From Phoronis australis (lineage: Eukaryota > Phoronida > Phoronidae): DNA of 64,000 nt. The stretch's first letter is position 1; each line of letters starts with the position of its first letter. The notes below the pieces were generated by a model. That model was not told the DNA's origin, did no database searches, and saw only the letters and a program-made list of their open reading frames with translations. The stretch spans positions 475,464 to 539,463 of the forward strand of contig NMRA01000085.1 in the NCBI GenBank assembly GCA_002633005.1, written 5' to 3'. Of this stretch, positions 48,601-63,600 are shown piece after piece. The position numbers and the translations under genes are program-made.

Positions 48601-51600
48601 TGTTATGGTCATAGATAGACGCACGCTGTGAAGGAACATAAAAATTACGAGACTAATTGCGACCAATCAGTGAACAGAGGAAAAGATACTGGAGCACCTA
48701 CGCGAATATCATCTATGAAGCTTCAAAGGGTTCTTAAACGAGTACCTTTCTGTCTGTTGAAATGTTTAACGCATACTTTTGATAAATCAGCGCGTAGTAT
48801 TGCGTAGTCAACGCACTGAATTAATAAGTCAACACTGAATTGGTTCGCAAACGATTAGCTGTCTGCTCTTATTCAACAGGCGTTGCGTAATATACGCACA
48901 CTTTTGCTTAATTAATTAACGCGCTGACATAATTATTCGTTATGTCCAATCAAAGACATGTTTACAGTCAGTACGCACCGCCGCGAGAAGGCAGCAACGA
49001 CGGAACATGGCCGCGGTGAAGGAGGCACAAAACAGTTTTCACAGGGTTTTGCCTATCAGAACACACGTCAATGGACTCTTCACCCTTTCTTCACTCTGTC
49101 AAAAACTGCATGCAAATAAAGAAAAGTTTTGAGTTATTTCACATCACAAGCCCTACAGATGAGCACAGAAACTTTACTCTTTCTTGTATTTTTGACCCTT
49201 TCACTCCCACTGAAAACCAAGCTAGTAGACTAAGAAAAATAGGGGCAAAAATGCAAAATCGGCACTTTTCACACCAAAATCACCACTTCCCTGCCGATGC
49301 TCGACTAAAGCCAACATTAGATTATGAAAGCAAATTTCCCACCGATTTCACAAATGTGGTCCAAAAATACTGTCAACTAGCTTTTGCAAATCTGGCTACA
49401 TGAAATCGCAGCCAGTTTCTCAGTTGCTACACAGCAATGCACAAATGCTACAGGGGGCCACCATCTTGAAGAAGGGTGCAGCTACAGCCGAGCAAGTGGT
49501 CTTTTTTGTTAGTCAGCATGTTCACAAACACGAACAAAGCACACTCACTGAGCCAAAATGCAAAGCCTACTTACAAAATGCCCCAAACCTGGCCTACCCC
49601 AAAATTTTAATATTTTCGGAGTGCAAATTGGCCGAGGCCGCAGCCTAACTGTTCAGTGCCACCGAAGCACAATCTTCGAAACTGGCCTTGCAGGCATGTC
49701 TTCCCGGGCCGCCATTTTGAGATTTGAGAGCTCGGACGTGATTGGATCATGTGGACAGAATAAAAGTATGCGTTGAATGGGCAATTAATAGTACGCGTCG
49801 AATAACTGTAAGTACCCCTTGATTAAATAAATTAAGTGTGCGTTGAATAAACACATTCAATAAGCAGAAAGGTACTCGTTTAAGAACCCTTTGGCGCTTT
49901 ATAATCATCTGACATGTTCTCTCCATGATCCGGGAAGACACTACACAGGAACGATGCCTTTCTCGAGAGTCATCTGGCCTTGACTGTCACCTGCGATAAA
50001 GATAGTTTGTTGTCTTCGGCTATTGCCTATTAAATTCATGGGAACACCCATAGGGGGGCTCGGGGGCTCGAACGAGCCCTCCAATTTCGCGAATTGGGCA
50101 AAACGGTCCTCCTCAGTGAAACAAAAAGTCCGAGTAAACGAGACGAAAGTTCACAAAATCCACGGAAAGTCGGCGCGGATGCACGGTTCGTGGTCCGGTA
50201 TTTTTTCTAGTCCTCGTTGATTTCTTTTAGTAAAAGGTCTGCATATCGAAAAATTTGAGCCCCCCTATTCACCTATTTCACGAAAGCGCCATCTTCCCGC
50301 GCCATCTTTAAATACTGATCGAAAACGAGGCACACTGATAAAACCTCGTGAGTGATCATCAGCTGGCCATGGTGTACTGTGCAGTGCCTGAACGTACCAA
50401 TTCCAGTAATATCTCGTCGGTATCCTTCCCAGGGATATACTAAGCCACTCGCCCAGTCGCCAATGCGAGTAAAAATGGTGCTGGGCGAGTAGAAGTTGAC
50501 TTGCCGGTCGCCCGGTGGCGAGCGAATTTCAGAGCGCAAAAGCACTATATATCGTTTCCCAGATGAATATGAANATTTCACATCACAAGCCCTACAGATG
50601 AGCACAGAAACTTTATTCTTTCTTGTATTTTTGACCCTTTCACTCCCACTGAAAACCAAGCTAGTAGACTAAGAAAAATAGGGGCAAAAATGCAAAATCG
50701 GCACTTTTCACCCCAAAATCACCACTTCCCTGCCGATGCTCGACTAAAGCCAACATTAGATTATGAAAGCAAATTTCCCACCGATTTCACAAATGTGGTC
50801 CAAAAATACTGTCAACTACATGTAGCTTTTGCAAATCTGGCAACATGAAATCGCAGCCAGTTTCTCAGTTGCTACACAGCAATGCACAAATGCTACAGGG
50901 GGCCACCATCTTGAAGAAGGGTGCAGCTACATCCGAGCAAGTGGTCTTTTTTGTTAGTCAGCATGTTCACAAACACGAACAAACCACACTCACTGAGCCT
51001 ACATGCAAAGCCTGCCTACAAAATGCCCCAAACCTGGCCTACCCCAAAATTTTAATATTTTCGGAGTGCAAATTGGCCGAGGCCGCAGCCTAACTGTTCA
51101 GTGCCACCGAAGCACAATCTTCGAAACTGGCCTTGCACGCATGTCTTCCCGGGCCGCCATTCTGAGATTTGAGAGCTCGGACGTGATTGGATCATGTGGA
51201 CAGATTAAAAGTACGCGTTGAATGGGCCATTAATAGTACGCGTCGAATAACTGTAAGTACGCGTTGATTAAATAAATTAAGTGTGCGTTGAATAAACACA
51301 TTCAATAAGCAGAAAGGTACTCGTTTAAGAACCCTTTGGCGCTTTATAATCATCTGACGTTCTCTCCATGATCCGGGAAGACACTACACAGGAACGATGC
51401 CTTTCTCGAGAGTCATCTGGCCTTGACTGTCACCTGCGATAAAGATAGTTTGTTGTCTTCGGCTATTGCCTATTAAATTCATGGGAACACCCATGGGGGG
51501 GGGCTCGGGGGCTCGAACGAGCCCTCCAATTTCGCGAATTGGGCAAAAAGGTCCTCCTCAGTGAAACAAAAAGTCCTAGTAAACGAGACAAAAGTTCACA

Positions 51601-54600
51601 AAATCCACGGAAAGTCGGCGCGGATGCACGGTTCGTGGTCCGGTATTTTTTCTAGTCCTCGTTGATTTCTTTTAGTAAAAGGTCTGCATATCGAAAAATT
51701 TGAGCCCCCCTATATTTTAGGCTGAAATTAGTTGTTGTCGCGTCATTTCAGGAACTATCCCATTACCGGCAGAGCACATAGTTTCGAGATATGTTTGCAT
51801 CAATAACCTTCGACCGTGTAGCTCAAAGTATAACATTTCTGTACGAAACTGCGGTGATGGAATCACGGCCTATCTTCTCACGCCGTTGACACATGACAGG
51901 TTGTCGGCGTACTGCTTTGGTAAGAAAGAAAATCCTGCATTTTTGTGTGACATGTCGACGAAGTAAGCAATGTTGTCAATTTTTGTTCTCTAGGTATCTA
52001 GACTTCACAGTTAGTGGTGGAGCAAAACGAATGTCTTTACACCATAGAGACATGAGACTCTAAGTGAGTGCAGGGGCGGATCCAGGATTTTGAGTTAGGG
52101 TGGGGGGGCAGGGCAGAGTATTAGCAAGGATTTTGCCTGTCAGAAATTCGCATTCCCTACTGCCAAATGGAATCCAGTAGAATTTTAGGGGGGTATGGCC
52201 CCCTTGGCCCCTCTATAAATCCACCGACTGGTGTGTGCCTTGAATAGCACCTTCTTCATGGATTTAGTGGCGCATCCACACGTTACTCACTACCAAGGTA
52301 CTGCATTAACATTCAAATTAATAGGAGACATGGGACAGGGAGTGATAAACTGAACTTCCATCTGGTTGAAATACTAGCCCTACTAAAATAAAGTGATCTC
52401 TACCGTTCGTCGTGGCGGTGCTGTTTTGAGTGACCTTTGTACACATGACGCGTTTGGTTCACTTACACTTCCAGTAAAAAGGATAATAATGTGGTCTGAA
52501 TTCAAATGTCCTGGCTTATTTTCCCAAAAAGTGTCATGAAAAACGTGCTGTGTTGTATATGTATACTGTAGTAGTCTGGAAATGACCTGGTCATTCAAAC
52601 TCTCGCACAGGTCAATACAGGCCCTGTCAAGGTAACAGCTCGTCATCTACAGGATTCGATCCAGGCTGCCGCTGTGAGTATCGCGTACAGTATGCATGCA
52701 GTTATACGGCTCTAAATAGCGCCAACTCACAAACAAAAATACGTTGTCGGTGAATGGACATCTAACGTTTCATATTGGATTGCCTAAGAATTTCAAGATT
52801 CCAGCTTCATTTGTGTCGAGATATTGAGATCCAGGGATTTCGAGATTTTGTGATACGTGTTCTTTTATGTCCCTGTTGCAAAACCTATCAAGCGCGCGTC
52901 ACAAGCGTTTGAAATAGTTCTTTTTTCACATTAAGTGTCGGTCGATGAATTTGGACGTCCGTTCGCCTTTATTCACATCTACCTGTCCAGATTAGACCAA
53001 GTCGATGTTTGTAGTGAACCCGTGCAGTTCTTACGCGTCTGTATGAATTATTTCGCACCTCTTTTTTCAGCCACCTGTGGAGAGCCTCAGGTAATAAATG
53101 GTAGAGTGCGGGCCGGTGGACGCGGGTATGGTTCGCGGTTCTTGGAAGGAAATCTTGTTACAGTCGATTGCTATCGTGGCTTCTTTGCACCGAACACGAG
53201 AATGGCCTGCAGCAACTCTGAGTGGACACCGAGCAGTGTGAACTGTAAAGGTACAAAGTCTGCTGTGCAGGGCAAATATCCTGAATCCACGCTTCAATGA
53301 AGATATGTAAAAATACTTGCTTGCATAGGTAGAAGATGAGCAGCTGTGTTTTATAAACTGCCACTGTCTTAGCACTGGTAAATCAGTGCTTCACCTGAAG
53401 CCTTGCTTCTGTTTCCTTTAGACTCGGAACCAGTCGGTAAATACGCACTTACACTCAAAGGACGAAGGATGGACTGGTGAATGAATCCTTTCTTCCTACG
53501 TCTTGCAAATCAAACGATTCCATTAGTAGTTGCAACGCCCACTAAAGACAAATATCGTGTGCGTGCTTTTTTGCCATAAAATGGTCGATTTGCGTGGTCC
53601 GCGGATAATATTACCGACGAATCGACAACATTCCTGATCTGGTAGCGTGGACAAATTACACCAACCCCGGAGTCAGGAATTTGCTCCCAATTTCACTCAG
53701 TCTTGTTGATTGGGATAGATGAATGGAATTTATAATTTGAAGAATACGTGTGGTAAAGGGGTACCTTGGGCAACAGGTGGGGATTTTTGAGGGGACATAG
53801 TGTTAACGACCGTCCATCTGTAACTCAGTACTCCGCACTGAAGTTGTTTTAATATTTTAAGAAGGAAGTTTTAAATTGTAGTCATATTCTGTGCTTAGGT
53901 GTTGGTGAGCAACTCAGTCCAGGCGCCAGTAGGATTTGATGACTTTGACCTCGATTTCAAGGTGTCATTATAAATCAAGATTTTGGCTAAATATTATTTC
54001 GATGTTTATCTTGGGCAAGTGCATATGCCAGTCAGTTTTGGGGTCCTTAACACCACGCAGTGTGTGATATCTCAAGAAGGAACTTTTACCATTGATTGAC
54101 ACGAAGTCTCAAAAACGTTGTTACATTTTTTTAATTATGAGTTTTATTTCTTAAAAGTCCTATTTTTATAGTTAACCCCTCATTCAATAGTGGAGCCTTT
54201 TTGATACAACTCCTAACAGTAGATGGCACTGCACAAAGCAGAGTATCCAAAAGTTCTCCATGAATCCGATCAGCCATTTCTGAGATATGATGTCTAAAAT
54301 TTAGCCAAATGTGGACATTTTCAAGGGTCCTGCATGACATAGGGCCGATCTGATACTCTGAGCAGTAACTTTTTGGTTCACAGCTTCACACTTCCGGTTT
54401 ACACAATTCATATTTTTATTAAAAATGTCCTTCTAAAATGGACTAAACGGGTTAAAATGTTTTTACTACAGCATACATGTATGTATTGCAACAAATTGAC
54501 CAAAAACGCTTTTAAGTACCTCCATTTGCACGCGTATAAAATAAGTCATTTTAGCTATGAAAAGTCGCTTGGTTAACTTTTTTGGAGTCAACGAATAGGG

Positions 54601-57600
54601 CTAGGTCTTGCTTCTAGAACTGACTCCACTCGGTATTTGCACCCTCTGTTACGTACGAAAATACTGCGTAATTCATTTCCCCCAAACTCTACCGAGAGGG
54701 AGTCGACTAAATCTACCAACACATTGTGCGGATACTCGATATTTTTGTCTTGTAACGGAGGGGACAAGTGTTGTGGAATCGCCCAAATGTGATACCTGTC
54801 TTTGCTATTTCATTTGTTGCGCCTTGTACTCTTTACTTTCATGTAATCTCATCGTGTAGTGTCGTAGACGTCAGTCACACTATCATGTCGCTGTTACACT
54901 CATTTACGTGTACACTTGCGCTAAGTAGATAATCTGGTCAAAGCTACAACCCTCCCTGTCTACTTAGCTACGCTACTTTGTAACGTACGTGACTTTACTG
55001 TACTACAGTGTAATATTGCGCTCTTCAATAAGCGGGCTCAGGTCTCCCGGCAAAGTTGTAGGTCACTATGTCGCGCACTAACAAAATTTATTTTACTCGT
55101 TGTGCTCTCACAGTTGTTTTCATACTATCTAAATCTCATTCTAGTCATCTGCACTGACTTAGAGGTAAATAATGGTGAGGTGCAGTACAACGCCTATCCC
55201 GGATATCCAGTCTCCGTTGCTGTCGAAGGACATGTTGTTACCGTACGTTGTAATCCAGGAGGGACCAGAACAGCTACGTGCCAGTCGGACGGCACGTGGT
55301 CTCCACGACCTCGCTGTGCAGGTCAGCAGTGCAGCTGAAGCTAAATGTACAGCGATTGTTGTGTCCACTGTGAAGTGTGCCTGTTGCGGCAGATCTGCTA
55401 CTTGAATAATGCAAAACAATAAAATTTTATTGCCGTAAAAACCTAAGTGGCTAGCGATGGGGATGCGTTACAAAACCTCGCCAACAACGCTTATCAGGCG
55501 ACAACCTATATCGATGGCATCAACTCATGTCGTAACGACGTATGCAGAGTGACTAGCTCTTTGACAGCATTCGTGACGTAACCTGTGCTTCCGTATTCCA
55601 CAGGTGGGTGTGATGCTCCCACTATCGCTAACAGCAGGCCATCACGTGGTTACCCGTTTTCTCCTGGCGACGTGGCTGAAGTGCTTTGTGTTGAAGGATC
55701 CTTCCTTTCCGGCTCTCCGTTGATTACATGCCAAGAGGACGGCAGCTGGTCTCCCCAACTACCAGCATGTATAGGTAATACAACTATACACCCATCAAGG
55801 GTTTCAGAAACAGAACATTGTCTAACTTATGTTACTTCCAAGAGTAATCGAATAGTTTGGTGTCTAATACATTCAGAATTGATGATCAAGACTGATCGCT
55901 TTGCAGGCCGGTGCAGACGTCCCGCAATTCGAAACGCTGTGTTAAGCAGCACGACATACTTCTTTGAAGTTGGTGAAGGGGTTGAGGTCAGGTGCAAGTT
56001 AGGGTACGTTCTTGTAGGCAGCTCAACTATAACTTGTGGACCACGCGGGACCTGGACATCTGCACTACCATCGTGTAAGAGTAAGTCCGGTCGTTCTCGG
56101 AATGCGGTAGCTAGCCCTGATGCCCATACATGTATGTTTGTTCTGATAGCTGCTGGTGTAGTCCCCTGTTGATCCTGTGCAGTGATGCGACATTTACTTA
56201 AAGTGCGTAAGTGTACCCGTCATTTGCTCGTAATTTACAAGAAATTGAGAACACAAACATAATCCATATGTTTATGTTTTCAGTTGGAAATTTCTGTTAA
56301 CTTGGTATCTTATTATTGGATTTTGTTTGATGGCAAGGTAATATGGTTTTCAAAATACGAATAAAAAAGTCTCAAAATGATAGACTTAGCAATTTGGATA
56401 AACTGTTTCAGAAACATGAAATGTTAAAAGGTGTGTTTAAGGCGCTTTTCAGTGGAAAGAATAGGTTTTGCATGTCATCTATGGTTAAAGTTCGATTTTC
56501 TGACTATCCTAAATAAATGTTCAAGTTAAACTGATGTTAAATTCCCTGGGCTCTCAGGCTTCACTTCGGAAGGGCCAATGGCGATCCGAATCATTCCCCG
56601 CTAGTTTTCTTTGCATACGCTTGTGACTGTGTTTGACATAGATGGAGTCATTGTGTACGTAAGCTTGTAGCAATTTAGAATATTATTTGCCTTTCTCTGA
56701 GTTTTTTCATTAATGGTATGGCAGAGCTCTCGAAGAGTGTAGGAGTTCCATTTCACCGATTCCCAGTGGTTGGAAAAATCAGATCTACACGACGAATTGT
56801 CTCACAAACGAAGTTGACGGGAAACGGTTCGGGCCATGAATGTCACTTCCGGGATGTCCTACTTACATGTGTACAGATGTTAAAAACAAAACAACATTTC
56901 CACCCAATTCCCTGAAACAAAACAATGCCCTCTAACCCTCGACAACCCCTAAAAGTTTGGGTGGAATTTTGATAACTTCTTTCGAAGTCTGTAAAACGGG
57001 CAAGCCTGTAGAACCATAATACCTAATCTGTTTTTAGTTAATTTCTGCTTTCATCATTCAACATGGGCACCGAAGATGCATTAGCAGGTGACACGGCTAA
57101 GTATGGTTGAAATCGTCAAATCAAGGTTTAGTATCCTTTTGAATAAGAGCGATAATTTAAAATGCATGAAAAGAATCTTACGGTTAACTCTTTAACCGGT
57201 TGAGATTGGGTAACTTGACCGGTTTACGTACCTCAGAATCTGCCGGTTTAGATCAAAGATGCCTTGCTGATGTCGGTAATCAAATCGCCCCAGGCTGCTG
57301 ATGTTATTGTTCTCTCGATAATGAGGTCCGTCGTTAACACATTGGGAGCGAAAATAATAATTTGATATTTTCGATTTGGAAGTTTGAAAATGACATATTT
57401 GAACAGTTCGTGAAAAGCACACGTGATCAGGTCGTTCAATTTTGAAAATTACACAAGAAATGTGACTTCAACAACCTAAAGCATTTATTTAATGTTGCAA
57501 TCCTACGCTCCTCATTAATCCTGCTGGATGTGCAACATAATTGGGCCAATTACCAAACCAAGAGGCAGCAGTTGGATTTTGAGGTAAGCCAAGTGTCATC

Positions 57601-60600
57601 GTATAATTCGTGACTTGTGCGACGAACCTCCTAAACTTATCTAGGGTAACTAGAAATCGTAATTTGTCTAAACATTGGTTGCCTGACGCTTTAAAATCTG
57701 TTATTAAAGGGACTATACGCCCATCTTCCGTCCAAGAGTCGAATTTCCGAGGTCTAATCTTGTATCTTACTCAGCTGACAAGTGATTTATGGGTTTGCTA
57801 AGAACTGACAGTTCGTTATTCATCGAGATCATGCATGCTCGACTCAACATGACACGCTGTGACAAGTCAGCGGTGTAGAGTGTCTGTTCTTTCAAAGCCA
57901 TGATATCATCCCCAATTTGGCCAAGGAATTATCATTTTGTTAACGGTCTAAATTGAAATTTAACTAGTGTACGATGTATAACTGGTCTTTATTGATGTAC
58001 GCTCGTTAATTGAGCTGTGTACACAAGTCTGACATTTGTGCATCAATCATCTGAAAGCGATTTTGGGATTATCTCTTCAAGGTGCCTCAGTTTATTTTCA
58101 CGTACGTGTAAACGCTTACGTATGCAGCGCGTTGCTTGACGTGTGTGTTCCTGATAGAGCACGTGTAAGCCTATGTGAACACGTTCTGCAGTTCTGTTGT
58201 GAATTAGCGCTTCCCCTTTACAGATACATGTAAAGAAGTCAAGGTTAATAAAGGCAAACTTGTGGACGAAAACGGTGCACCTGTTGACAATGCCGTGGCT
58301 GGCCAAGTCGCTTATGTTTCCTGCCATGGAGGTCATGAAGCCGTCCCAGTTGACCGGACGACTTGCCTCGAAAACGGGCAGTGGACTGTGGTCCCGTCCT
58401 GTCACGGTAAATTTTTGAAGTCCAGGAACTCATCCGAGGTTTCGTGATGCTTGTTTTTGTGAGATGAAGAAAGACGAAACTTGTTGTCCAAATGATTTTG
58501 TGGCGGCAAATGTGAATCCAAAGGAAATGAGATTACTCACGAGCCTGAGACTTTAGTACCGCGTGGGTCATATTTTCTATGGCTCTCCCCACTTTCGTGA
58601 ATCTCTGTGCTACACGTCTGATGACTCTGTTTGTGGTTTTATACTCAGGCAGAGTGAGCCTTCAATTGCAACTTGTAAATTGGGTGTTATTACCGCTGAA
58701 ATGTAGCGTTTGAAACGCTTGGTGTGGTCATCCACGTACACTGTAGTCGGTGCAGAGTGTGTGGGCCTCAAATCAACTACGTTCACTTGCAGTTTATAAT
58801 TGAAGGAGCGCCGTCCTGCTGAGGACTCGATCGCTACGTACACTTGTTGGGACCAACACCTTATAAACGCCGTCGTCACGACGACTTGGGAGCCTTCCTG
58901 GGCGATTTCCTTCGAAAACCTTGCTTGCCCTATTTCTTACGCCATAACGCTCCTTTCAAAATATCATTCATTACTAAAACAGTGGATTTTAACGAAGTAC
59001 GCAAAAGTCGTTCTGTTTTCAGTAAAGTTAACATAGCCTTCCGATGCTTATTGCACTAGGTACGTAGGAAGTGCAGTGGAACTTGTACGTCGCTTTCTCA
59101 GAGGTCCATCTCAGTAGTCGGTTTCAATTAAAACTTTGGACAAGAGAATGTTTTTGTCGACATTTAAGTTCTATATTCTTTGCAAATTCACTTTTGAATA
59201 TATGCACGCTTTTTCAGAAATCCGTTGCTGGCAACCGCCTATAACTAACTCAGTCCTGGCTGGCTCCACACCGAAAACATACGTGTTCGGCCGAACTGTC
59301 CAAGTGAATTGTCTTCCAGGCTACGTCCTTATCGGGCCCAAACACATAATTTGCACAGTGACAGGAAACTGGACAAAACTGCCCACTTGTCAAGGTGCAA
59401 TTATTTCACACCTACATGAACGATGGGAATCTAATACAGAAGGTTTATCCAAAGTATTTTAAGTGTGGTCTGCACGCCACCTGATGGTCACATTTCATGA
59501 CCTAATGAACTAAGTCTGAAAAGATTGCTGCCTCGACTGGGACTCAAACCCTTGACCTTCTGCTGAGCGTACATATCCTCTAGTCCCCTGAGCCATCGGG
59601 ACTACTGGTCGAATGCAGAAATCCAATCAGACTTAGCATAAACTCATGAGTGTGTATGAATGTGCAAATCTTGAACCAGCCTGGGAACATCTATCACAAA
59701 TATTTTTAAATCTAGTCAATAGGTGGCGAGTAGGCCAGACTCGAAATTGTTTGCAATCTATATTTCCACGTCAGTTCAAGATTTACACGTTCATACGCGA
59801 AGGATTTAGTTACAAGAATCTTGCAAAGTTTTGTCTTTGAAGCTGTGATGCGCATGCATCCTACAAACTGAGAAATCCTATTATTAAATTTCTTTAAGTT
59901 GCAAGGGTTCGCTTGACCTTAATTGTGCATTTTGAACAGCATCAGCTGAGTCCAAAAAGCATAGTTGGCCCTGGTATCTGTTGTTAATTTGAAATTCACC
60001 TGTTCCTTTTTCAAAAAAGAAAATCCACCGGAAACGAGAAAAAATGTCGCGGGATTTGTTACACATTGCTGGCAAATCATGGCGTTTCAAACTCTGCTTA
60101 CCTTTCATTGCGTGTTTGTCTGCACCTTTTCAAAAAAGAGGAAAAATAAATTTATACGGACAGACGTTTTTAGTCGGTGTACGCTGGTCTCCAAATGAGT
60201 CCAGGATAAGACTTTTGCTTTAATTGGCCCAGCGACCTGAAGGCTGTGAACTGTGGTGGTCGGATGGAGCGTCATGGCTGTGGAGAACTGATGGCTACCG
60301 GACAAGGAAGGAAATGAAAATCTATCATGAAACTTGAAAAAATGTGGTCGTGAAGCGTGAAGTCCATAATTTCACACGCATAAAGCGGCGCATCCCAATA
60401 CACCCCCTCTAAACTGTGTTACACTCATTGTTACAGTTCAGGGTCCAAAGGAGAATGGGCATAATTCATCAAACACAAATAGTTCATCCTCTGGAACTTC
60501 AGGTGAGTAGATGTCTCCCACCGCTGTGTGACCTGCTACCATTGAATGTTTAGAACGTGTCTTCCACACATATTTAACTGAGTGATAAATGTATTTGATT

Positions 60601-63600
60601 TAAAGCGGCTTGGTCAACAAAGTCAAACAAATACCAATCTAGGCGTGTCGAACTTTATATATTTCAGAGCATCGCCTGTGTTGAAGAAGCTTTGCCATCT
60701 AATAAAGTTGCTAGACTCGAGTTTGGCGAATGAGAAGGTTAAAATTCAGATAAAACCAAATTGTTGTACGCTGTACGTGCACACAAGTCCCGTATTTGAT
60801 TGTAGTATCAAAGAAATCCATTTGTCATTGCATTATCTAATGCATGTAAGGATAGCGGAAAATTTTAGTCGGGATTCCCAGAAACACTGTTAATCAAATA
60901 CCAATGAGCTAAACTTTTAACTCTCGCTGAATTCTGGGTAATTGCTGTGGAATTGAAAATCGAACTTTGCGCAAAGATTTTATAGTTACCTAAGTTGGGA
61001 TATAGTATCTTTGCTTTGCGGAAGACGTTGAACGTGAGAACAAGCACCGAATCCGCCAAACTTTTACTGCACCGCTAAGTTCATCAATTGAAACTAACGA
61101 GTTACTGATATTTATGATCGATCGTTGGAAATTCGACGAAAGCATTCAATTTCCGCCTCTTTTTGACCATTATGGGGAATACAGCCACCCGTTCAGTAAC
61201 GCTAGGACTTTTTCGCGAGATTACGTGAGATATTGCCGTGTATTTTAAATGAGATCACGTGACTTTGGCTAGATTTAAGTCCTAGCGTAGGTCCTAGCGT
61301 TACTGAACGCACGCCAGGTCACGTAACATTCTCAGTGGCATATTTATTAGCCTTGATGGTAAGACAGCCAAATTTTTTCAATGTTTCTTGTCGATTAAAA
61401 ATATACGTATTTATTGTAAACTTTCAAAACTTTGTGAAAACTCGTATTTAATTTCATTTCCAAAACGACAAAACGAATAAAAAAACAAAAATAAGCTTGC
61501 AGCAAGTGTAAATCGGCTTGCAAATGAATAATTACGTAGTATTGCTCATTTCGTTGTCCTTGTTTTACGTCATGCTGGAGATGTTATTTTGTCAGAGAAA
61601 AAACCTGAACTACACTGCGTACATACACTGTATATGAATAATACAGATAATGTCTTTGAATGGTGTTAAGAAATGGAGACTAATTGTGCATCGTGATAAA
61701 ACGAGATCAGAGTAAAAATTAAGGAACTTTTTAATTTCAAATTTCGGTTGTGTAGTCAGACGTTCTAGATTGCTGATGTAGGTACATCCATTTAAAAATT
61801 GTGCTTGACGAGTTTCGTAAATACATAAATGACAAGACATCAGACGTAGGTGAGAATATGCGGGAATCTTTGTAGTAAATTAAAGTTTAATTATACGTTT
61901 TAGTATGATATAATGCGTGAGAAGCCCTCTTAATGATTAGTGTTCCAAGATTTGAGAGCTGGAAATCTACCGGCGTTAGAGTCTTGGCAAAAACGTGCTG
62001 TAAGATTTTATTTAGGCTTGCGTTGGTTGAAATGGAAAAGTAATTGTTGACATGGTTGGGAATTGTTTGATCTTGAAAGAAAGTTTGAGGAGATTTTGCG
62101 CCTTAAAATTGGAAAAGACCCATTTGACAACAAGACACTCCTGAATGGTTTGAATCGGTCGTCAGATATGGAAAACTTTCCAACATTATTGATCTAAACA
62201 GATTTTTTAACATTCAGCTGCTTTTTGGTCTAAAATTAGTAAAACGGAGGTTACACGTTGATGCACACATTCCTGGCAGCAAACCTATTTACACAAATCA
62301 ATACAAATACGGAATAGATAATTGGTAGAACCTGGCATATTATTAACTGGTTACTCCGTTTTTAAGGAGGCAGTGGAGTATCCGTGTATCTGTTATATTC
62401 ACGGCGTTTGTACCTTTATAGTGACTGCATAGAACTTGGTTCGATTGTGTGAAATTACATTATTGGAATAGATGTTAATGTATATTGTGCAACACGTCAC
62501 TGAGACACATTTGTTCATCCATCTTTAAACGTTATGTAATGTATGATAATACGATGAATGTTTTCAGTCATCCAGTTGGGCCATAGTATAAGAATCAATA
62601 AATCTATTACTGGACTTACGGTACATGTACGTGGAGATGGCTACGTTGCGTCCTCCTCTCGAGGACTTCATTAGGCCACTGAGTTGTCACGTGACTTGTC
62701 ATGTGATCTGTCGTACAGTTTTCGCGGGATTCTCTTCAGCACCCTATCCCATGTCCTACATGTAGGTACATGTAAGTGAAACCGAAACCAGCATCGGAGA
62801 TCCAGTTATGGGGACTGCTATGATTCTGCAGTTTTTAGTCACATGGCTTCCACAGACCACTCTTTCAACATGGAAGATGTGAAGATCCTGGATAGAGAAG
62901 AAAATTGGTTTCGGAGAGGGGTCGAAGAAGCTATCTACGAGAATTGAGAATCCTAGCCTCAGTAGACAGGGGGGGGCTGCGGTTTCACTTACCTAGGACA
63001 TGGGATAGGGCGTTGAAGAGAATCCCGCGGAAACTGTACGACAGTTCACATGACAAGTCATGTGACAACTCAGTGGCCTGATGAAGTCCTCGAGAGGAGG
63101 ACGCAACGTAGCCATCTCCACGTACCGTAAGTCCAGTAATAGATTTATCGATTCTTGTATCATGTAATGTATGCTTAGCATCCATGTGTTTAGCGATCGT
63201 TCGCTTTTTCAGCTGTCCACAATAACACACCTTCTGATGTCGTCTGGATTATCCCGCTCGTGGTTCTCCTGTTTCTACTGCTCTGTGTAGCTGTCATCGG
63301 CTACTTCAAGTACGATACAGTTCGCGGTATCCCCTTTTCCGGGAGACGACCTATAAAAGAAAACCACGACGTGCTGCGACATAAGTTGGCTGAGGCCGTC
63401 AGGGTCGGCACGTGCATGGAACCGGCCTTGGACGAGTACAAAAAGTTCTGCATGCAACATTTTTTGTTCGTCCGCATGGACTTAGACCTTTGCAAGACGG
63501 CCAACAAAGCGATAGAAGAGTTGAAAGAAAAAGAGAGAAACAGCAACGCCTTGCTCATGTCTTTGGACCGCATAACATTTCGTAGCTCACATTCTAGGAG

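Noticed and set aside
49071-49648. Frames of 110 and 82 residues, repeated at 50845
   Set aside because: They repeat only because the DNA is duplicated, and they lie in an intronic mobile element.
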